Assembly (NCBI GenBank): GCA_029253325.1
Contig: JAQWZS010000104.1
Coordinates: forward strand, 1-6,153
Reading direction: 5' to 3'
Length of the DNA stretch: 6,153 nt
From: Bacteroidia bacterium
Lineage (GTDB): Bacteria; Bacteroidota; Bacteroidia; NS11-12g; UBA9320
Position numbers and translations under genes: made by a program. Position 1 is the stretch's first letter. The number at the start of each line of letters is the position of its first letter. Positions 1-5,355 of this stretch are shown in pieces. The notes beneath the pieces are model-generated. The model searched no databases, was not told where the DNA came from, and worked only from the letters and a program-made list of their open reading frames with translations.

Positions 1-1
1 T

Positions 2-175
2 TTGATAACGGTTCTCAGCTTCCTGAGTATTCTGGGACCATTGGGTATGAGTTTGCCTTTAGATGCTGAATTTCCCGAAATGTTTCCCGGATTAGCAATT
101 CCAATGCACTTTTTTCCAGCTATGATTTTCTTTGGTTTAAATCCTTTTTTCACAAAACCTAGACTCCATGAGTAA
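2..175 (+). CDS. C-terminal end of an unrecognised integral membrane protein (5' truncated)
   Basis: An open frame enters from the left edge and stops at TAA 173-175, leaving 57 residues. They form two hydrophobic stretches: roughly residues 1-19 of the fragment (rich in L, I, S and G) and roughly 33-50 (IPMHFFPAMIFFGLNPFF). A short loop with Asp, Glu and Pro (about 20-31) joins them, and the tail FTKPRLHE is basic and polar. This is what the last two helices of a small multi-pass inner-membrane protein look like. I do not recognise the family, and most of the gene is outside the window. A longer frame starting at ATG 168 overlaps its stop, but that ATG is not the likely start of the next gene. 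The reading frame is fairly secure because of the helical hydrophobic pattern; the function is unknown. Confidence 0.6.
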   Translation: MITVLSFLSILGPLGMSLPLDAEFPEMFPGLAIPMHFFPAMIFFGLNPFFTKPRLHE

Positions 176-290
176 TCGAACAATTAAAAAAATAATTACC
201 TCTCAAAAGGTTAATATGGGAGGGATTCATTTACAACAACCGCTACCAGATAGAGCTACTGTGGTATATTTACTCCTCACAAAACAAATT

Positions 291-671
291 ATGAAAAAAA
301 TATTATTAGTACTATTAATTGCAATGACATTTATGAGTTGTAAAAAAGAAACAGTAAATCCTACAATCGAACCTAATTATACGGTCGAAGGTAAGTGGAT
401 TTGGTCTCCTACGGAAAATAGAGCAGATGCAAATACAATGTATGAGTTTGTAGATGGAACAAAATATACAAGTTATTCAAGTCCTACATCAGATTTTAAT
501 GACTTAGATAGTTCAGATAGAATACCAGGAAGCGAAGCATATACATTTGATGGAGATAGTTTACTATTTTATGGAACACTGCGAGGAATTACATTTGAAT
601 GTGATGGTGGTATTCTTATTATGGACAATGGATTTAACCAACTTTGGAGATTAAGTTCTGATTGCCAATAG
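291..671 (+). CDS. Small predicted lipoprotein, unknown function
   Basis: The product is 126 residues. It opens with a short lipoprotein signal peptide: Lys2-Lys3, a hydrophobic core at 4-14, then FMSC with the lipidated Cys at residue 17. It should therefore be membrane-anchored outside the cytoplasm. The frame extends upstream to ATG 168, but that longer version would place a charged 41-residue extension before the signal peptide and would overlap the previous gene, so ATG 291 is chosen. The mature part begins KKETV, rich in Lys rather than a clear acidic surface-export signal. After it comes YTVEGKWIWSP, then aromatic and acidic alternating stretches (YTFDGDSLLFYG, GGILIMDNG), and a Cys pair at about residues 105 and 125. 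The GKW opening and beta-rich pattern recall small lipocalin-like lipoproteins of Bacteroidota, but that is a guess from fold-level appearance. No specific function is assigned. Confidence 0.75.
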   Translation: MKKILLVLLIAMTFMSCKKETVNPTIEPNYTVEGKWIWSPTENRADANTMYEFVDGTKYTSYSSPTSDFNDLDSSDRIPGSEAYTFDGDSLLFYGTLRGITFECDGGILIMDNGFNQLWRLSSDCQ

Positions 672-681
672 TAAATTTTAA

Positions 682-861
682 ACTTTGTGCTTTGGTGTAA
701 CTGGCAACATAGTTAATTGTTTATTTGAAGATCAAATATATTGGGAAGTGACAGAAGTAATACCAGTTGCTTTTATTGGAACTTGGGATCAAAAAGATAT
801 AACTACTTGGAAGAAAGATATGGCGGACTTGCCCGGGATTAAATTTGGTGGGATGAAATAA
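682..861 (+). pseudogene. Coding remnant without a good start codon, family not recognised
   Basis: Between the lipoprotein gene and the Fe-S operon there is an open frame bounded by TAA 679-681 upstream and TAA 859-861 downstream. Its translation looks protein-like rather than random: it ends IPVAFIGTWDQKDITTWKK followed by about 13 residues including a Pro-Gly and a GGMK tail. The only in-frame ATG before the stop of the plausible domain is at 820, which would leave a 13-residue peptide; TTG 685 is the only early alternative start. The simplest reading is the 3' end of a decayed or truncated gene. A real small gene using TTG is less likely in this group. The minus-strand frame covering the same bases is a shadow. 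I cannot name the family. Confidence 0.35.
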
Positions 862-909
862 AACGACATGCCAACAATGTATAAAAAGTAAATCATCATT
901 AATACCCAA

Positions 910-1131
910 ATGAAAATGCAATATAAAAATGAGAACATCACCATCCATTGGCATCAATCACAATGTATTCATGCCGGAGTATGCGTTAAGTCATTACCTA
1001 ACGTATACAATCCAAAGGAACAACCATGGGTAAAAATAGAAAACGCTTCTTCTGAGGAGCTAACAGCTCAGATTGACAAATGTCCTTCTGGAGCACTAAG
1101 CTATACATTGAACAAAAACAAAGATAAGTAA
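910..1131 (+). CDS. YjdI-type divergent Fe-S (ferredoxin-like) protein
   Basis: This 73-residue cytosolic protein matches the plan of E. coli YjdI and the divergent 4Fe-4S mono-cluster family (Fer4_19). It has a short beta start (ENITIHWHQSQ), then C19-x-H21-x-G-x-C25, a hydrophobic NVYNPKEQPW segment (compare KLFNLKRKPW in YjdI), and a C-terminal D56-K-C58-P-S-G-A-L motif typical of cluster-binding loops. Only three cysteines are present (19, 25, 58), so the fourth ligand, possibly His21, is unclear. The likely role is electron transfer or redox sensing; the partner is unknown. The start at ATG 910 gives MKMQ, and ATG 916 is an equally usable alternative. It is the first gene of a three-gene operon: its stop TAA 1129-1131 shares one base with the OsmC-family start, which implies translational coupling and a linked role. 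Confidence 0.85.
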   Translation: MKMQYKNENITIHWHQSQCIHAGVCVKSLPNVYNPKEQPWVKIENASSEELTAQIDKCPSGALSYTLNKNKDK

Positions 1132-1538
1132 TGAAAGATACTCTACACGCAAATGGCACACTTGGTTCTGAAAACTGCCTAATGGTAATAAAAACCACTA
1201 GTCATACGGTTATGGTAGACGAACCTGAATCAATTGGTGGATCTAATCAATATCCAAACCCTGCTCAATATTTGCTTTCCGCTTTAGCATCTTGTACCGC
1301 CATAACCATAAAAATGTATGCTGATAACAAGAAATTGAATGTTGGTGAAATCAATGTAGATGTGAAAATGAAAGAAGTCATATCTTCAGGAAAAACCATC
1401 AAAAAAATAGTGAAAGCTGTACAGTTTGAAAACCCCTTAGAAGACGATCAGATAGAGCGTTTATTAACCATTGGATCAAAATGTCCAATTTCAAAATTAC
1501 TGGAACAGCCAATAGAAATGGAGTTTCAAAAATTATAA
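1131..1538 (+). CDS. OsmC/Ohr-superfamily thiol protein
   Basis: The 135 residues match the OsmC family in length and layout. An N-terminal beta sheet (about 4-32) is followed by GGSNQYPNPAQYLLSALASC with the first reactive Cys at 55, a long helix with TAITIKMYADNKKL (56-69), a second beta set (71-104), and the second conserved Cys118 in GSKCPISKLL. Family members use the two cysteines to reduce organic hydroperoxides or bind related thiol substrates. This one looks nearer to the general OsmC/YhfA branch than to classic Ohr, judged by eye. It starts at ATG 1131, overlapping the stop of the Fe-S gene by one base, and is followed after 3 bases by the next gene. Co-transcription with a Fe-S protein suggests redox or sulfur stress handling; this is inferred from context only. 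Confidence 0.88.
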   Translation: MKDTLHANGTLGSENCLMVIKTTSHTVMVDEPESIGGSNQYPNPAQYLLSALASCTAITIKMYADNKKLNVGEINVDVKMKEVISSGKTIKKIVKAVQFENPLEDDQIERLLTIGSKCPISKLLEQPIEMEFQKL

Positions 1539-1541
1539 TAT

Positions 1542-1973
1542 ATGATAAAACACATTGCAATTATTATTCTGTTGGCTACCTTTATGGGGTGCGCAACGGA
1601 CAAATCAAATAATACTAAAGAAAACAATGAAAAATTTATGGAACCAAGAATTTTAGCAATAGGAAGATTACAATCAACATTAGACATCCTTGTCGAAGAA
1701 TGGGAAAGATATGGCAGGAATGTTATTGCCAGCAATTCAAAAGATAGAATTAAAGAAATTATTGAAACCGACTCAATAGATTTTATCTGCATTGGTGGTG
1801 GCCTACCCGACAACGAAAGAGATGAAATGGCGGAATATATCTCAACTATTAACTCCAGTATCCAAGTTCACCCTATACCAAGAACAGCGGAAGCTTTGGG
1901 CCCATATAATTTCATTCCTTTTCTAAATAACCTTGCTATTATGCACAAAGTGAGAAAGGCGATGGAAGAATAA
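1542..1973 (+). CDS. Receiver-like small protein, possible lipoprotein
   Basis: The product is 143 residues from ATG 1542. The N-terminus has a lipoprotein signal: MIKH, a hydrophobic core, and FMGC with Cys17, followed by a polar Asn/Lys-rich linker (18-32). From residue 33 the sequence reads as a small alpha/beta domain. RILAIG is the first strand, then come a helix (about 42-53), RNVIAS, a helix with KDRIKEIIE, DFICIGGGLPDNE, another helix and SIQVHPIP. The order and the GLPDNE loop resemble response-regulator receiver domains, but the position of the phospho-acceptor Asp is taken by Gly in IGGG, so phosphotransfer is unlikely. An internal ATG at 1638 (Met33) would give a cytosolic protein starting MEPRILAIG. 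Which start is used decides the location. It is third in the operon, 3 bases after the OsmC-family stop. Confidence 0.75.
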   Translation: MIKHIAIIILLATFMGCATDKSNNTKENNEKFMEPRILAIGRLQSTLDILVEEWERYGRNVIASNSKDRIKEIIETDSIDFICIGGGLPDNERDEMAEYISTINSSIQVHPIPRTAEALGPYNFIPFLNNLAIMHKVRKAMEE

Positions 1974-1975
1974 AC

Positions 1976-2001
1976 AACATTCAGCCCTAGTGGTGAATGT
2001 T
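1976..2001 (+). terminator. Hairpin just after the Fe-S/OsmC operon, likely terminator
   Basis: AACATTCA (1976-1983) pairs perfectly with TGAATGTT (1994-2001). After a bulged G1984 the stem continues as CC/GG and closes on a five-base loop. The stem starts three bases after the stop codon at 1973 and ends in TTT. The T tract is short, so termination may be weak or the hairpin may instead stabilise the 3' end of the message. Confidence 0.45.
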
Positions 2002-2128
2002 TCGATGAATGACAATTCAAATAATGGCATAAAAATATTTATAACTAACTGTTAAACAATTAATTATAGATCTTAATATGTAGCACGAATCCGATAGACC
2101 CTATTTATCGAACAACGATGATATATTG

Positions 2129-2142
2129 ATACATTAATGTAT
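2129..2142. repeat. 14-bp perfect palindrome
   Basis: ATACATTAATGTAT equals its own reverse complement. It lies a few bases before the hairpin at 2149. It is short and AT-rich, so chance is possible; an operator for a dimeric regulator is the alternative. Confidence 0.4.
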
Positions 2143-2148
2143 TTCTGC

Positions 2149-2182
2149 TCCTCAACCCCAGTAAACACTGGTAGAGGATTTT
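2149..2182 (+). terminator. Hairpin followed by TTTT, possible terminator
   Basis: TCCTC (2149-2153) pairs with GAGGA (2174-2178). Inside an asymmetric internal loop, CCAGT (2158-2162) pairs with ACTGG (2167-2171) around the loop AAAC. TTTT follows directly at 2179-2182. An alternative, mutually exclusive hairpin can form from AGGAT (2175-2179) and ATCCT (2183-2187). It may be a second terminator after the operon or a switch in an untranslated RNA. Confidence 0.4.
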
Positions 2183-2286
2183 ATCCTATCCCTTCTCATT
2201 GGGCAATTTTGATATTAAAATAATGTTTTACAGTACTAATTTTCAAAATATCATATCGTTTTACGTCAAATTATCGAACCTGTAAG

Positions 2287-2308
2287 TTGTAACGTTATAA
2301 CGTTACAA
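2287..2308. repeat. 22-bp perfect palindrome built on AACGTT
   Basis: The left half TTGTAACGTTA is followed immediately by its exact reverse complement, with no spacer. Each half contains AACGTT, itself a palindrome, so the site reads as two tandem AACGTT boxes within a larger dyad. It lies about 195 bases upstream of the MerR-like gene. A dimeric or tetrameric DNA-binding protein site, perhaps for the MerR-like protein, is the natural reading; a recombinase site is an alternative. Confidence 0.6.
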
Positions 2309-2459
2309 TATAGCTCCTAAAGGCCAGTTATTGCTTGATCTTAACATAATCAATTAATCAAAACCCGAAAATACGAGCACCTATATACATCAGGTTCGAT
2401 TCTTGTTGGGTTGCAGGGGTATTTTCAACGTTTATGCTTAATAAGTATACTATTATAAT

Positions 2460-2496
2460 ACACATATGTGTTTTAATTAATTAGTTTGTATATTTG
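2460..2496 (+). promoter_or_regulatory. Promoter of the MerR-like gene with palindrome over the -33 box
   Basis: TATATTTG (2489-2496) matches the Bacteroidota -7 element TAnnTTTG exactly. TGTG (2467-2470) lies 18 bases upstream, in the place of the -33 TTTG box with one mismatch. That box lies inside the 12-bp palindrome ACACATATGTGT (2460-2471), which would suit autoregulation. Transcription would begin within a few bases of ATG 2503, so either the message is leaderless or translation starts at Met22 (2566). Confidence 0.45.
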
Positions 2497-2502
2497 TGAG
2501 TA

Positions 2503-3435
2503 ATGAAGTACCCAGAAATAGATCAATATTATGCCGATCCATCTCCTGAGAATAGAGATAAACTCATGGATATACTTGAACAAGAACATTTTAAGATATC
2601 AGATCTAGGTGTTACATCACGAGTGTTTTCAAACTGGAAGATTAAAAACATCATACCGAAGGTTGATGAAAGACAGTGGGTAAGACTAAATCTCTTTGAG
2701 TACTTCTGGATACAAATCATCAAAGATTTAAGAGCCTTGGGTCTACCACTTAAGTTGATCGCTCAGGTAAAAGACCAATTATTTTTTCGTTTAACTTTAA
2801 AAGAAATTTATTTTGACGAAAAGGGTGATTTCCGGGATGATGTTTTAAGACAAAGTGCAGGTATTATTTCAGAACAGGAATATGAACAATTTAAATCTAA
2901 TATGATTAATAACAGAGATGATGAAAATGTGTCTTCATTTCTAAATGCCTCTATCCCACTTTTCTTTGGGATTGTAATAAGCGTACTTCTAGATCACGCT
3001 GATATTAAACTAACTATCGATAAAGATGGTGAAATAGATTTTATCAAGGAAGATCATAAGATGATTAATGAGGTAAACAAAGCCATTAAAACGGGCCCAC
3101 TAGTTATACTCTCTCTAAAAAGGTATGTATATATGCTCATGTCAGAACCCACTCAAGTATCCACGGCACAGCAGCTGGGATTACTCAATGAAGTAGAATT
3201 AGAAGTTGTTATGGCAATGAGACAAAATAAACTCAAAGAGCTAGTGATCACCTTTGACCCAAAAGGGAATCATCAAGATCTTACCTACACTTGGGAAAAA
3301 TCAATTAATCAAGAGGATATGGAAAATGTCTTAAACCAATTTTTGGGTAAAAAGCACGTGTCACTGTCCATGAAATCCAACGACGGGAAAACTGTCCAAT
3401 ATGAGTATCAGAACCGCAAACGAATAAAGAATTAA
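2503..3435 (+). CDS. MerR-like DNA-binding protein of the recombinase module
   Basis: The product is 310 residues. Residues 30-93 follow the MerR plan: a helix-turn-helix (FKISDLGVTSRVFSNWKIK, then NIIP), a wing-like stretch (DERQWVRL), and the second helical pair FEYFWIQIIKDLRALGLPL leading to KLIAQVKDQL. The rest is not a known MerR effector domain to me. There is an acidic helical section (100-143), a hydrophobic stretch (149-163, ASIPLFFGIVISVLL) and a C-terminal alpha/beta part (227-310) starting LLNEVELEVVMAMRQNKLKE and ending in a basic tail, NRKRIKN. It is longer than a typical MerR regulator or excisionase. Position upstream of a serine recombinase suggests control of the module or help in recombination. 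The start at 2503 places 29 residues before the HTH; Met22 is an alternative given the close promoter. DNA binding is a fairly safe call; the precise role is inferred. Confidence 0.75.
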   Translation: MKYPEIDQYYADPSPENRDKLMDILEQEHFKISDLGVTSRVFSNWKIKNIIPKVDERQWVRLNLFEYFWIQIIKDLRALGLPLKLIAQVKDQLFFRLTLKEIYFDEKGDFRDDVLRQSAGIISEQEYEQFKSNMINNRDDENVSSFLNASIPLFFGIVISVLLDHADIKLTIDKDGEIDFIKEDHKMINEVNKAIKTGPLVILSLKRYVYMLMSEPTQVSTAQQLGLLNEVELEVVMAMRQNKLKELVITFDPKGNHQDLTYTWEKSINQEDMENVLNQFLGKKHVSLSMKSNDGKTVQYEYQNRKRIKN

Positions 3436-3512
3436 TAATTATGGCATTGAATAAACCAAGCCTATCCAATCATCCGCTTATGAGAATCAGAAACACTGCT
3501 CATCGGCACAAT

Positions 3513-3526
3513 CATAATCGATTATG
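3513..3526. repeat. 14-bp palindrome covering the start codon of the 48-aa ORF
   Basis: CATAATCGATTATG is a perfect dyad, and its last three bases are the ATG of the small ORF. It could be an operator, or at RNA level a small hairpin that hides the start codon. The length is modest, so chance cannot be excluded. Confidence 0.45.
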
Positions 3527-3670
3527 CGAAAGAAAAGATCAACAGGCATTACCCTGGAGGAACTTAGCAAGATGGATGGATTTAATGAGCTTACAAAGGC
3601 AGAACTAGAGGAAGCACTAAAATTTATTCAAATCATGACAGAGCTTCTTCATAGCCTTAACATTAGATAG
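3524..3670 (+). CDS. 48-residue small helical protein between the MerR-like gene and recombinase
   Basis: The start is ATG 3524 and the stop TAG 3668-3670. The N-terminus is basic (MRKKRSTG). It is followed by ITLEELSKMDGF and an acidic amphipathic helix, NELTKAELEEALKFIQIM, then TELLHSLNIR. The hydrophobic spacing looks like a true protein that forms a helical dimer or docks on a partner. A competing frame at 3441-3608 overlaps it but has poorer composition (many His, Arg, Trp). The gene lies 92 bases before the recombinase start and 88 bases after the MerR-like stop, so the three are probably one unit. A recombinase accessory or directionality factor is possible by position only. I do not recognise a named family. 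Confidence 0.55.
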   Translation: MRKKRSTGITLEELSKMDGFNELTKAELEEALKFIQIMTELLHSLNIR

Positions 3671-3698
3671 CTAAATAACAGTAGTAAAAATAAGAAAG

Positions 3699-3716
3699 CA
3701 TCCTGGTAAGAGGATG
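3699..3716 (+). promoter_or_regulatory. Small hairpin in the leader of the recombinase gene
   Basis: CATCCT (3699-3704) pairs with AGGATG (3711-3716) around a six-base loop, 46 bases before the recombinase ATG. No T tract follows, so it is not a terminator. No TAnnTTTG element was found between 3671 and 3762, which favours transcription from upstream. Any regulatory role is a guess. Confidence 0.25.
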
Positions 3717-3762
3717 AAATTAAAACAAGATAATATTCAGTATTAAAAAAGAATAAAATAAG

Positions 3763-5355
3763 ATGAATGACAGATTACACGCATTTGCAAAAGGAAAGAC
3801 TAGCAATCTTTACCAGTCCAATACAGCAGTAGCCTATACCAGAGTATCTACTAAAGAGCAAGCAGATAATAATCAGAGTTTAACAACTCAGTCCAATCAA
3901 ATCCAACAATATGCCCAAAGGCAAGGTATTACGATTATTGAACAGTTCGGAGGAACATTTGAGTCTGCTAGAACCGATGAGCGAGCAGAGTTCAAACAGA
4001 TGATGGCCTATGTTAAAAAGCATAATATCGGATTAATCTTAGTCTACTCATTTGATCGGTTTTCTAGATCTGGAGCCAATGCAGTGTATATCACTGATCA
4101 ATTAAAATCAAACAACGTCCAGGTAGTCTCTGTGACACAACCTGTGGATGCAACTACCTCATCAGGAGAGTTACAACAGAACATACAGTTCATATTTGCT
4201 CAGTATGACAATCAACAACGACGTGAGAAGTGCATGGCTGGTATTCGGCAGATGCTCACCAATGGGGACTGGCCTACTAGACCACCACTAGGTTATGATA
4301 CCCTCAAGATTAACGGTAAACGAACCATAATCATCAATGAGAAAGGAAAGTTACTGGGACGAGGATTGAAGAAGAAATTAAAAACCGATTTAACTTTTAA
4401 AGAATTAAGTGAGTGGCTAAAGGCTAAGGGACTTTATGTATCCAATAAGCAACTATCTATCATCGCTAGAAATGTATTTTACTGTGGGCATATGTCACAC
4501 ACTGCTTTAAATGGTGAGGTTGTGGTTGGTAATCATCAAGGTATCATTACCAAAAAGGAGTTCTTAGCTCTCAATGATCTTTTGAAGGCACGATTTACAG
4601 ACAGAAAAAAGGTCAATAAAAGCAATATCCCAGAGGTTCCGCTAAAAGGTCATCTCAAGTGTGCTAAATGCTCATCTAATTTGACTGCGTATTTAGTCAA
4701 AGCAAAAAATCTATGGTATTACAAGTGCAATACGCACGGATGTAAGCAAAACATAAGTGCAACTAAGATACACCAGCACTGGGAAAGCACCTTAACTGGT
4801 CTTCAGCTTGATCCAAAGTTTATTGTACCTATAACACATAACTTCCTACAAACACTAGACAAGGAAAAGGATAATTATGAAAAGGATCGGCAAGCGATTA
4901 CTAAACAAGTCCAAGAGTATAAAGCTCAAATTAAGACTGTGGAAACAAACTACGCTCTAGGAAAAATAACAGAGGAAATCTATACACGTGTACTAGCGGA
5001 TATCCAAGAGAAGCTCTTTCCATTACGAGCAGAATTGGCCAAAGGTGTTTTTCAATTATCGAACCATGAAAAAATGGTGGTAAGTGCTGTCACTAACTTA
5101 AGTAACCTACTGACAATGTGGCACAAACAAGATTTAATGGGAAGGAAGCTGCTTGTAAAAACACTCTACCCAAAAGGAATAGTAGTGGATCGAGAAAAAA
5201 CACTTTATCGAACCCAAAATCAAAATGTATTTATTGAGTATATCCAAGATATAACGGGGGATAACGGACAAACAAAAAAGCGGAATAGTGAACTAAAATT
5301 CAACTATTCCGCTCTGGTAGCCCGTAGGGGAATCGAACCCCTCTTGCCGAGATGA
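3763..5355 (+). CDS. Large serine recombinase (site-specific integrase/resolvase family)
   Basis: The protein is 530 residues. The catalytic domain (about 22-165) has AYTRVSTKEQ with the nucleophile Ser29, then QSLTTQSNQIQQYAQRQG, the ESARTDERAEFKQMM segment, and YSFDRFSRSG with Asp98, Arg99 and Arg102, the expected active-site set. It cuts and rejoins DNA through a Ser-DNA link. The Recombinase domain runs from about 170 (WPTRPPLGYD) to 285. A zinc ribbon follows with Cys300, Cys303, Cys322 and Cys327, then a coiled coil at about 366-430. The next Met is residue 80, past the nucleophile, so ATG 3763 must be the start. The 3' end is odd. Residues 506-517 are encoded by the dyad of the minus-strand tRNA-Glu terminator, and 518-530 (LVARRGIEPLLPR) are antisense to the tRNA itself, so the native C-terminus was probably changed at an integration or deletion junction. 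The catalytic part looks intact and likely active. Confidence 0.92.
   Translation: MNDRLHAFAKGKTSNLYQSNTAVAYTRVSTKEQADNNQSLTTQSNQIQQYAQRQGITIIEQFGGTFESARTDERAEFKQMMAYVKKHNIGLILVYSFDRFSRSGANAVYITDQLKSNNVQVVSVTQPVDATTSSGELQQNIQFIFAQYDNQQRREKCMAGIRQMLTNGDWPTRPPLGYDTLKINGKRTIIINEKGKLLGRGLKKKLKTDLTFKELSEWLKAKGLYVSNKQLSIIARNVFYCGHMSHTALNGEVVVGNHQGIITKKEFLALNDLLKARFTDRKKVNKSNIPEVPLKGHLKCAKCSSNLTAYLVKAKNLWYYKCNTHGCKQNISATKIHQHWESTLTGLQLDPKFIVPITHNFLQTLDKEKDNYEKDRQAITKQVQEYKAQIKTVETNYALGKITEEIYTRVLADIQEKLFPLRAELAKGVFQLSNHEKMVVSAVTNLSNLLTMWHKQDLMGRKLLVKTLYPKGIVVDREKTLYRTQNQNVFIEYIQDITGDNGQTKKRNSELKFNYSALVARRGIEPLLPR
5274..5313 (-). terminator. Rho-independent terminator of tRNA-Glu
   Basis: On the minus strand AGCGGAATAGT pairs with ACTATTCCGCT (plus-strand arms 5279-5289 and 5303-5313), an 11-bp perfect stem extended by GAA/TTC past a bulged base. 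It is followed by a run of six T (A5274-A5279 on the plus strand; the last is shared with the stem). It begins one base after the encoded CCA. No T run follows on the plus strand, so it serves the tRNA, although it lies inside the recombinase reading frame. Confidence 0.88.

Larger units (their letters stand above)
1974..2502. other. 529-base gene-free region rich in palindromes
   Basis: I find no credible gene on either strand here. The stretch holds two terminator-like hairpins (1976-2001, 2149-2182), perfect palindromes at 2129-2142, 2287-2308 and 2460-2471, and a bulged AT-rich hairpin (GATATTAAAAT 2211-2221 with ATTTT 2239-2243 plus AATATC 2247-2252). A 10-bp inverted repeat is also present (ATCGAACCTG 2273-2282 with CAGGTTCGAT 2391-2400). 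It separates the metabolic operon on the left from the recombinase module on the right. It could hold the module's control region, an element end, or an untranslated RNA. No duplicate of the tRNA-Glu 3' end was found here. Confidence 0.5.
2503..5317 (+). mobile_element. Probable integrated recombinase module next to tRNA-Glu, boundaries unresolved
   Basis: The MerR-like gene, the 48-residue ORF and the serine recombinase read in one direction and end exactly at a tRNA 3' end, a classic integration place. The right end is tied to the tRNA, because the recombinase frame continues into it. The left limit given is only the first module gene; the real one may be in the 1974-2502 region or beyond the window. 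No direct copy of the tRNA 3' end was seen on the left, and no relaxase, phage or cargo gene is present, so this may be a minimal or decayed element. Confidence 0.35.

Noticed and set aside
168..290. Upstream extension of the lipoprotein ORF to ATG 168
   Set aside because: It would put 41 mostly polar residues before a clear signal peptide and overlap the preceding gene; ATG 291 gives a standard lipoprotein start.
721..957. Minus-strand frame of 78 residues
   Set aside because: It is low-complexity in character, overlaps the Fe-S gene start and the plus-strand remnant, and has no recognisable domain.
1526..1813. Minus-strand frame of 95 residues
   Set aside because: It is a shadow of the third operon gene; the plus strand has a signal peptide and a coherent alpha/beta pattern.
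2163..2176. Possible left attachment copy sharing CTGGTAG with the tRNA 3' end
   Set aside because: Only seven bases match and the following bases diverge, so it is not a credible duplicated att site.
1974..2502. CRISPR array or tandem repeats in the gene-free region
   Set aside because: The repeats are single palindromes and scattered short words, without regular spacing or repeated units with spacers.
3441..3608. 55-residue ORF directly after the MerR-like gene
   Set aside because: It overlaps the better 48-residue ORF in another frame, and its composition (His, Arg, Trp, Asn scattered) shows no helical or domain pattern. It remains possible as a short coupled gene only.
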